Origin: an uncultured Bacteroidales bacterium
GTDB lineage: Bacteria > Bacteroidota > Bacteroidia > Bacteroidales > UBA932
NCBI GenBank assembly: GCA_900546445.1
Contig: URCV01000038.1
Coordinates: 1 to 17,474, forward strand
Length of the DNA: 17,474 nt
Reading direction: 5' to 3'
Below the pieces are notes generated by a model, which searched no databases, was not told the origin of the DNA, and worked only from the letters and a program-made list of their open reading frames with translations. Shown here piece after piece: positions 7,313-13,327 of the stretch. A program made the position numbers and the translations under genes. Each line of letters starts with the position of its first letter. Position 1 is the stretch's first letter.

Positions 7313-9319
7313 ATGAAACATTATCCATTAATTCTATCAGTGTTGTCACTTGCCCTGATAGCTTCTTGCCAAGAAAAAGAACCTGCCGTATCAGAAGGCG
7401 CCTTGGAAATAAGTGACGTAACGGTTCCTGAGAGCATCAAGGTACCGGGAGAATTGAAATTCAGCGCGCTCGTAAGCGACGACGCAGTAGACCTCTCGAC
7501 CCTTGAGGTGTCCGCATCCCTCGAAGACGGAACACAGATAGCTAACAAGTCCATCCGCACACCAGGAAAAGAAGCTAAGGTGGAGGACGCCCTTAACATA
7601 CCGTTCGCTGCCTCTATGGCCGAAGGTTCTGATTTGATAGTGTCTTTCGAAGCCGTCAACGTAAACGGCAAAAAGGAAAGCCTTATCAAAAAGACAGCCA
7701 TCTCCAGACCTGTTCTCCCGGAGACTCTTTATATGAAAGTGGGAGACAATACTTTGGAGATGAAGCAATCACTGGAGAACGCCCACCTTTACGAAACGGC
7801 GGAAGGAGAATACGAGAGCATCGCCACGGCTGTATTCGCCACGGCTGAGGACTTCTCTGCCGCAGAGTTTATCTGGGGAATCTCCACGGAGGACAATAAA
7901 GCGCAGATTTGCTCATTCTCCGACGCTTCGGGAGTAGCCATCTCATATCCTTCAGTGCTTGTTAAAAAGTACACGTTCAATACCCTGACATTCGAAGTGG
8001 GTGTAATCGGCGATGTACTCGAAATAGCCGTGAACGGAACCAAGCTCACCCCTAATTCGGGCATTCTCTATGCCTCTGTCGAATTCAAACAGGGAGCGGA
8101 AGTCACAATCAGCGGAGTAGAAGACGTAGAAAACGCCTATAACCGCGACTTCTTCGGAAAAGACGGTGACAAGTTCACCTTCCTTCGCGAATCCGGTGCT
8201 TACGACGTTTATTACTCTCCTAAATACAATTATTTCTGGGTAAACAAGATGGCCGCCGTGGCTCCGGAATGTTTGTGGATTATCGGACACGGATTCACTT
8301 GCGCACCTGTCTGGCATCCGGACTTCGGATTCGGCGGATGGACTAAGGACAATCCTCTTACTATGGGATACGCTCCGAAAATCGCCGAGAACAAATATCA
8401 GTGCTCTATGTACTTGAGTGCAGCCCACGAGTGGGGCTCCTTCGAGTTCGAGGTTTACTCTGACCTTAACGATAGCAAGGAACTGGGATTCTCAGGAAAG
8501 AGTCTTTCAGGATTCACTAAAGGCGTAAGCCTTAGCGGAGCAAAGGACGGCAAGCCGGGACTTACCAGTTCATCAGGATTCCAAGCCGGATACTATGTAA
8601 TCACATTCGACAACGCCACAGGCGACATCAACCTGAATCGCATCACGGCGTGGGAAGACAGCGGCAAGTCGGGAATTCTCATCAAGGGTGTAGAACTCGA
8701 CGTAGATAAAGAAGCCGGCTACGATTTCGCCGACATTACCTTCAATAACGGCGAAGAGGTGTCTTTCTCCGGAATAGAAGCATCGGAAATGAACCGCGAC
8801 TTCTTCGAAATAAAAGACGGAAAGGCTAAGTTCGTAGGCGTAAGTGGCACATACAAAGTACAGTATTTCCCTGCATATAACTATGTATGGCTTTCTAATA
8901 AGGATATGACCTTCCCTGACTGCATCTACATTCTCGGAAGCGGCAAATGGGCAGCGCCTGTTTACGATGAAGACAACACCCCGCTCTGGGGAGACGTAGC
9001 CTATAATCGTGACGCCCCTTATTTCGTGGTGGCTCCGAAGATAGCTGAAAACACCTACAAGGCTACGATGAGTATGTCTACGTCGAACAATGACTGGCGA
9101 GTTCTCCTCGAGTTCTATAGCGACGTGAACTGGGGACAGGATGGCGTCAAGCCAGTGAAAATCACCGGCAGCGCAGCGTCACGCTTCACTCTTAACGAAG
9201 AGAAGGGCTGGCTTTGCGGCGTGGATGAGAAAGAAGACCCATTTGTAAAAGGCAATTATCAACTTATAATTACATCTTCTGCTGATGGTCTTTCGTTAGA
9301 CATCACAAAGATTGATTAA
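7313..9319 (+). CDS. SusE/SusF-position surface lipoprotein with two related C-terminal modules
   Basis: This 668-aa lipoprotein is probably a surface glycan-binding protein. The reading frame can be extended to a TTG at 7289, inside susD, but the ATG at 7313 directly gives a clean SPII signal with C19 (LALIASC|QEKEP), so I use it. After a linker comes an Ig-like, SusE-N-type region at about 27-135 (the stretch beginning LEISDVTVPESIKVPGELKF). Two related modules follow, at about 254-444 and 473-667. They share NRDFFxxxDGxxxFxxxSGxYxVxYxPxYNYxWxxNK, then PxCxxIxGxG, xxAPVxxxD, the APKIAENxYxxxMxxS stretch, and an ending on extended strands. I believe families such as DUF5121/DUF5125 in Bacteroidetes PULs look like this, but I cannot confirm it without a profile search. 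It could bind glycan through the aromatic residues of each module. The gap to the next gene is 10 nt. Confidence 0.85.
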   Translation: MKHYPLILSVLSLALIASCQEKEPAVSEGALEISDVTVPESIKVPGELKFSALVSDDAVDLSTLEVSASLEDGTQIANKSIRTPGKEAKVEDALNIPFAASMAEGSDLIVSFEAVNVNGKKESLIKKTAISRPVLPETLYMKVGDNTLEMKQSLENAHLYETAEGEYESIATAVFATAEDFSAAEFIWGISTEDNKAQICSFSDASGVAISYPSVLVKKYTFNTLTFEVGVIGDVLEIAVNGTKLTPNSGILYASVEFKQGAEVTISGVEDVENAYNRDFFGKDGDKFTFLRESGAYDVYYSPKYNYFWVNKMAAVAPECLWIIGHGFTCAPVWHPDFGFGGWTKDNPLTMGYAPKIAENKYQCSMYLSAAHEWGSFEFEVYSDLNDSKELGFSGKSLSGFTKGVSLSGAKDGKPGLTSSSGFQAGYYVITFDNATGDINLNRITAWEDSGKSGILIKGVELDVDKEAGYDFADITFNNGEEVSFSGIEASEMNRDFFEIKDGKAKFVGVSGTYKVQYFPAYNYVWLSNKDMTFPDCIYILGSGKWAAPVYDEDNTPLWGDVAYNRDAPYFVVAPKIAENTYKATMSMSTSNNDWRVLLEFYSDVNWGQDGVKPVKITGSAASRFTLNEEKGWLCGVDEKEDPFVKGNYQLIITSSADGLSLDITKID

Positions 9320-9329
9320 CTTTGTCATT

Positions 9330-11096
9330 ATGAATAACCCGACTAAAATGATACTTTCAGTTCTAATGTGCCTGCTTATGTCTTGCACAAAACCAACCTC
9401 GCCCGACGAGGGCGATTTTCCACAACTTGACGGAATATTCGCATACACGGCCATTTCAGAGTCGGGTTATTCCGATTTGTATGTAAAAAACCAGGTGAGC
9501 ACCATTAACTTGAGTGCCACCTGGAAAATCAGCTCCCCCGGATATCCTACCTTTTCAAAGGACGGCAAGACGCTGTTCTTCCACGGAAAAGAAAATGGCA
9601 GATGGGGCATATACTCCTACGACATTCAAAGCGGAGCAATTCCTACCTGCCTTACGGCAGAGATAAAAGTCGATTGCACGCAGCCATACTGCGAAAACGA
9701 CCTGCTCGTATTCAACAAAGGCGGGCAAGTGTCTTCGTTCGACCTTAGTACAGGCAAGGTCAGCGCCCTGACTTTCGGCAAATCCACCCAATCACCTTCG
9801 CTTAGCCCAGACGAGAAGACCATAGCATACATAGACATCTCCGATGGGGCCAATTCCATCGTAAAGTTGAACACCGCATCGCTTTCTTCAAGTAGCACCG
9901 AGATGAAAGGGTGCTCACGTCCGCTAATAACTAACGACGGTGTAATTATTTACGAAAAGACAGGGAAGGGCATCGGCGTGGACAATTCTCTGGTTTTTCC
10001 GGCAGGTACCTATCCTACTCCTGTCAGCGACGAATTCATAATTTTCTCCGACGGCACATCCCTTCGCTTGGGAAATCTGTCCTCCGGAAAGGACAAGACA
10101 GTTTTCGAAGGCTCTTTCTCGCAATGCACCTATAGACAGGCGCAAGTAAACATAGCCGAACCGGAAAATGGCGGAAAGGAGCCATCTACGGGCGACATAA
10201 TAGACTCTGACACCAAAAGACCGACTCTGGGTGGCAGAATGGTCTACCATAACTACACCTCGTACGACGCGATGGATTCCCGTATGTACATCTACGACTT
10301 CGCTCTGGATGAAATCACGGAAATCAGCCGAGGATGGACAGTGGTAAATCACCCTATGAACGGGCACTTCTCTCCTGACGGCAAATACATAACACTTATG
10401 GGAATAGGCGCCAAGACCGGTTCCTGGGACATATTCCTGTATGAATTAGGCTCTTCTTCACAGCCGGTAAACCTCACTCCGGAAGGGGCATATAGAGATG
10501 AAGACCCTAAATTCTCCTACGACGGCACCAAAATATGCTTCAAGCGTAACGACCATCTGGCAGAAATCGACGTTCAGACTAAGAAAATTACCATTTTAAG
10601 TAACAACGACAGCTCCGTCGACCCATACAGTATGCCGTACTATACGGTAGACGACGAGAAACTTCTATTCGGCGGCGGGCACGACCCCAATTCCTACATA
10701 GCTTTGTGGGACATAAAGGCACGTACCGTTACCAAACTCTATGACAAGCCGGGAACGGTCGAATACTATCCCATCACCATAGATAAGGAATCTTTCTACT
10801 ATAGCCAACACGTGTCTCCTACCGACAACCACGACCAGCTCTATAAGGGATTTTTCGACGGACGTACATCCATCTGCTTGGCATTCAATAAGAAGAACGC
10901 CGACTATTCCGACGCTTGTCCTGTAAGCAATGAGTGGCTGATTCTCGTATCCACCCGTTCCGATTCGAAAGGCGGATACGATCTGTACATAGCTAATGAA
11001 ACCAGCGGTGCCATATACCCGCTTTCAGATTATAATTCATCCATAAACACTTCTAAAAATGAACTTGGCCCGGATTACATCCCTGCTGCTCGTTAG
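9330..11096 (+). CDS. TolB/PD40-type beta-propeller lipoprotein in the PUL
   Basis: This 588-aa protein is probably anchored in the outer membrane. The ATG at 9330 gives an SPII signal ending at C19 (MCLLMSC|TKP); a TTG at 9312 would be in frame but overlaps the previous stop, and M7 is an alternative internal start. Blade-like units of the PD40/TolB kind recur: near residue 73 (PTFSKDGKTLFFHG), near 156 (PSLSPDEKTIAYID), near 345 (GHFSPDGKYITLMG), near 392 (DPKFSYDGTKICFKR) and near 437 (YTVDDEKLLFGG), and the C-terminal part reads DLYIANETSGAIYPLSD. Each pairs a proline/Ser-Asp turn with a following Ser/Thr or Trp-containing 'DIFLYEL'-type strand. Such propellers can bind proteins or glycans, and some related folds are polysaccharide lyases. 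I see no catalytic motif I can name, so binding protein is the safer call. The last 38 nt overlap the GH20 gene. Confidence 0.8.
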   Translation: MNNPTKMILSVLMCLLMSCTKPTSPDEGDFPQLDGIFAYTAISESGYSDLYVKNQVSTINLSATWKISSPGYPTFSKDGKTLFFHGKENGRWGIYSYDIQSGAIPTCLTAEIKVDCTQPYCENDLLVFNKGGQVSSFDLSTGKVSALTFGKSTQSPSLSPDEKTIAYIDISDGANSIVKLNTASLSSSSTEMKGCSRPLITNDGVIIYEKTGKGIGVDNSLVFPAGTYPTPVSDEFIIFSDGTSLRLGNLSSGKDKTVFEGSFSQCTYRQAQVNIAEPENGGKEPSTGDIIDSDTKRPTLGGRMVYHNYTSYDAMDSRMYIYDFALDEITEISRGWTVVNHPMNGHFSPDGKYITLMGIGAKTGSWDIFLYELGSSSQPVNLTPEGAYRDEDPKFSYDGTKICFKRNDHLAEIDVQTKKITILSNNDSSVDPYSMPYYTVDDEKLLFGGGHDPNSYIALWDIKARTVTKLYDKPGTVEYYPITIDKESFYYSQHVSPTDNHDQLYKGFFDGRTSICLAFNKKNADYSDACPVSNEWLILVSTRSDSKGGYDLYIANETSGAIYPLSDYNSSINTSKNELGPDYIPAAR

Positions 11097-13038
11097 TGCA
11101 GCCTTATTCGCTTCTTGTAACACCCCTGAAATCACTTGGAGGGAGGGGAAAGCCGCCGACGGAGAAGCCACGCATACGATAGTGGTGAAAAATGCTCGCC
11201 GTATTAGCGGAAATGATTGGCAGATATTCTGTTCGCAGATGCCGGTAGGGGCCAAGACCCTCGAGGGGTCAGACGCCCATTTCGAGGAATATCAGGCCAA
11301 TCTTCACAGAATCACCCCGCTACCGTCAATCGGGCGCAGGGATTCATTAGTGATTCGCTACCAGAGCAGCCCGCTGAAAAGACATTCGTGGGCGCCGGAA
11401 GGATTTACCCTGAAAAAGGGCAACAAGGTGCGCGAACTTCGTACCACTTACGAATTCCTGCCGCTGGAACCCGACGGGGACAAATGGTGGGACTACAACC
11501 ATTCGCTATGCGTGAGTCCGGTGCCTTTCAACAGCATAGTCCCGGCGATTAAGAACACACACTGCGAAAACCCTCCTGTGGGCTGGTACAGGATTTCAAT
11601 CTCTGACGGACAACCGGTTATCGAGGCCAATGACGCCGACGGGCATTACTACGGAAAGATTACTCTGGAGCGACTTCGCGAGAATCTTCACGGCGCCGAA
11701 CTTCCGGATATGGAGATAGAGGATTGGCCGGACTACGCCTATCGCGGGTTTATGCTGGATGTGGCCCGTAATTTTACAAGTAAGGAAAACTTGCTTAAAC
11801 TTATCGACCTGCTGGCCCGATACAAGGTCAACTACCTGCACCTTCACCTCGCGGACGACGAAGGCTGGAGGCTCGCCGTCGATGGACTCGAGGAACTCAC
11901 TTCGATCGGAGCGGTGCATTCACTGGACCCGAAGAAAGGCCTTCAGCCATCTTACGACGGAAATGCCGACCCTGAGTCTACGGCATTGTCCAATGGATTC
12001 TATACTAAGGAAGATTATATCGAGATATTGCAATACGCGTGGGACAGACGCATACGCGTAATTCCGGAATTCGACACTCCGGGTCACTGCCGTGCCGCCA
12101 TCAAGGCTATGGCCGCTCGCGGAGAGGCTTCGCTTCTTCTTCAAGACCCTTCCGACGATTCCAAATACTACACGGCCCAAGGCTACACCGATAATGTTAT
12201 GAGCGTGGAGATGGAAAGCGTCTACACCTTCGTGGAGAGAATCTTCGATTATCTTATAAGTGTCTATGAGCGCGCAGGAGTGCCTCTGGTGGCTATCCAT
12301 ATCGGAGGCGACGAGGTTCCGCGTGGGGCTTGGCAGGGAAAGGACCTGCACCAGCAGTATCTCAGGAGGGTGGCCGAATTGGCACTGGAAAAGGGCGTGA
12401 AAATCGCAGGATGGCAGGAGTTGGCCGAGTGCTCCGATGAGGCTACGGCGGCAGTCATCCAGAAAGTGCTCTTCGTCACGCACGTGTGGAACACTATGGG
12501 CCAAGCCGGCGCCGAGCTGCCGTACAAACTGGCAGACAAGGGTTATCCGGTGGTGCTCTCAAATGTGGACTACACATACGCCGACCAGGCATATTCGTCT
12601 AATAAAGAAGAGATTGCGCATAGCTGGGCGCATTACATAGATGATACTCGCGCACTGACCATGCCGATTCGCGAGAATAAGAACATCTGCGGCATTCAGG
12701 GCCAATTGTTTACCGAGACCATTCGTAGTTTCGACGACGTGTGCTACGACATCTTCCCGAAGATGCTGGGCGTATTCGAAAGGGCTTGGAATGCGGAAAA
12801 CGGCAGAGACTGCTCTCAGTTCTATAGTACCATCGTCTATAACGAGATGCCTTACTGGGAGTTGCTAGGCATACGCTATCATATCCCGCAGCCGGGGCTC
12901 AAGGTGGAAAACGGCCACGTGTCCACTTATTCGCTTCTTCCGGCGGCAGAGGTAATAGTGACTAAGGATGGTGAAAGAGTTTACGCCCGCACCCGCTACG
13001 GCTCACAAGAGAGCGTCCGCACTACGATGCCCCTCTGA
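11059..13038 (+). CDS. GH20 beta-N-acetylhexosaminidase lipoprotein
   Basis: This exo-acting beta-hexosaminidase (659 aa) removes terminal GlcNAc/GalNAc from glycans by substrate-assisted catalysis. The start at 11059 is required for the SPII signal (LFASC, C20) even though it lies 38 nt inside the previous gene. Residues about 25-140 resemble the chitobiase N-terminal carbohydrate-binding domain (DWQIFCSQMPVG). The GH20b-like domain is at about 157-209. The TIM barrel begins at about 227 (YRGFMLDVARNF) and has LHLHLADDEGWRL, VIPEFDTPGH and the catalytic HIGGDE, with H414 and the Asp-Glu pair D418-E419. It continues through GWQEL, VTHVWN and QGQLFTE to FERAW near 577. The C-terminus (about 613-659) resembles the short domain that closes many chitobiase-type enzymes, so the end looks complete. 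It is the only glycoside hydrolase in the visible PUL and points to a HexNAc-containing substrate; which one is inference. Confidence 0.95.
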   Translation: MNLARITSLLLVSAALFASCNTPEITWREGKAADGEATHTIVVKNARRISGNDWQIFCSQMPVGAKTLEGSDAHFEEYQANLHRITPLPSIGRRDSLVIRYQSSPLKRHSWAPEGFTLKKGNKVRELRTTYEFLPLEPDGDKWWDYNHSLCVSPVPFNSIVPAIKNTHCENPPVGWYRISISDGQPVIEANDADGHYYGKITLERLRENLHGAELPDMEIEDWPDYAYRGFMLDVARNFTSKENLLKLIDLLARYKVNYLHLHLADDEGWRLAVDGLEELTSIGAVHSLDPKKGLQPSYDGNADPESTALSNGFYTKEDYIEILQYAWDRRIRVIPEFDTPGHCRAAIKAMAARGEASLLLQDPSDDSKYYTAQGYTDNVMSVEMESVYTFVERIFDYLISVYERAGVPLVAIHIGGDEVPRGAWQGKDLHQQYLRRVAELALEKGVKIAGWQELAECSDEATAAVIQKVLFVTHVWNTMGQAGAELPYKLADKGYPVVLSNVDYTYADQAYSSNKEEIAHSWAHYIDDTRALTMPIRENKNICGIQGQLFTETIRSFDDVCYDIFPKMLGVFERAWNAENGRDCSQFYSTIVYNEMPYWELLGIRYHIPQPGLKVENGHVSTYSLLPAAEVIVTKDGERVYARTRYGSQESVRTTMPL

Positions 13039-13081
13039 GGTATCGACATACGCGTTCTGTAGTACATTTCTTGGGCGACAT

Positions 13082-13114
13082 AAAAAAGCTCGGCGCGGTG
13101 CGTCGAGCTTTTTT
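13082..13114. terminator. Bidirectional rho-independent terminator
   Basis: The stem AAAAAAGCTCG (13082-13092) pairs perfectly with CGAGCTTTTTT (13104-13114), and four more inner pairs (one G-T) leave a GGT loop. Because the arms begin with six A and end with six T, the hairpin works as an intrinsic terminator on both strands. It sits 43 nt after the GH20 stop and 38 nt after the end of the minus-strand 48-aa gene, as expected for a shared terminator between convergent operons. Confidence 0.9.
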
Positions 13115-13142
13115 GTTTGCGTCCTTTCATCATTTCGCAAAC
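13115..13142. repeat. Second hairpin beside the terminator
   Basis: GTTTGCG (13115-13121) and CGCAAAC (13136-13142) form a perfect 7-bp inverted repeat with a 14-nt loop, abutting the terminator. On the minus strand it would fold just before the A/T-flanked terminator hairpin and may protect the 3' end of the minus-strand transcript or help termination. There is no other evidence of function. Confidence 0.4.
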
Positions 13143-13152
13143 TATAAAAGGC

Positions 13153-13299
13153 CTATGACAGAATCTCCTCCCAATCTTCTTCTGAAGTACCCTCGTGAGT
13201 AGCATTATTGCTACCAAGGCAGATTCCGCCTTCCGTCTCAATTCCAATTACCTCAACATTCGGAGCTATATAATTTTTGTTATTTTCCATTATTTTCAT
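13153..13299 (-). CDS. 48-aa small peptide of unknown function, downstream of the M64 lipoprotein gene
   Basis: This short gene is easily missed. Read on the minus strand from the ATG at 13299 it gives 48 residues and a TAG stop at 13153-13155; a second in-frame ATG at 13290 would give 45 residues. It begins MKIMENNKNYIAPNVEVI, followed by GIETEGGICLGSNNATHEG, and ends acidic with TSEEDWEEILS. A lysine/asparagine-rich start, then Tyr-x-x-Pro-x-x-Glu-Val-(Ile/Val), then a hydrophilic Gly/Ser-rich tail, is a layout I recall from many tiny Bacteroidales proteins of unknown role. I cannot verify membership here. There is no signal peptide or transmembrane helix and one cysteine (C27). An in-frame stop two codons upstream of the start confirms the left boundary. 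It is 28 nt after the peptidase stop and likely shares its transcript. Confidence 0.6.
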   Translation of the reverse strand: MKIMENNKNYIAPNVEVIGIETEGGICLGSNNATHEGTSEEDWEEILS

Positions 13300-13327
13300 T
13301 ATTTACAATTATACTCATTACGAACCT

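Noticed and set aside
13039..13081. Possible frameshift extending the GH20 C-terminus
   Set aside because: The other frames after the stop give no chitobiase-like sequence, and the existing end (TRYGSQESV near the stop) already matches the usual close of the domain. A terminator follows at 13082.
12996..13247. 83-codon minus-strand frame across the GH20 3' end and terminator
   Set aside because: It runs through the terminator hairpin, overlaps the GH20 gene and the 48-aa gene in another frame, and encodes a low-complexity basic product.
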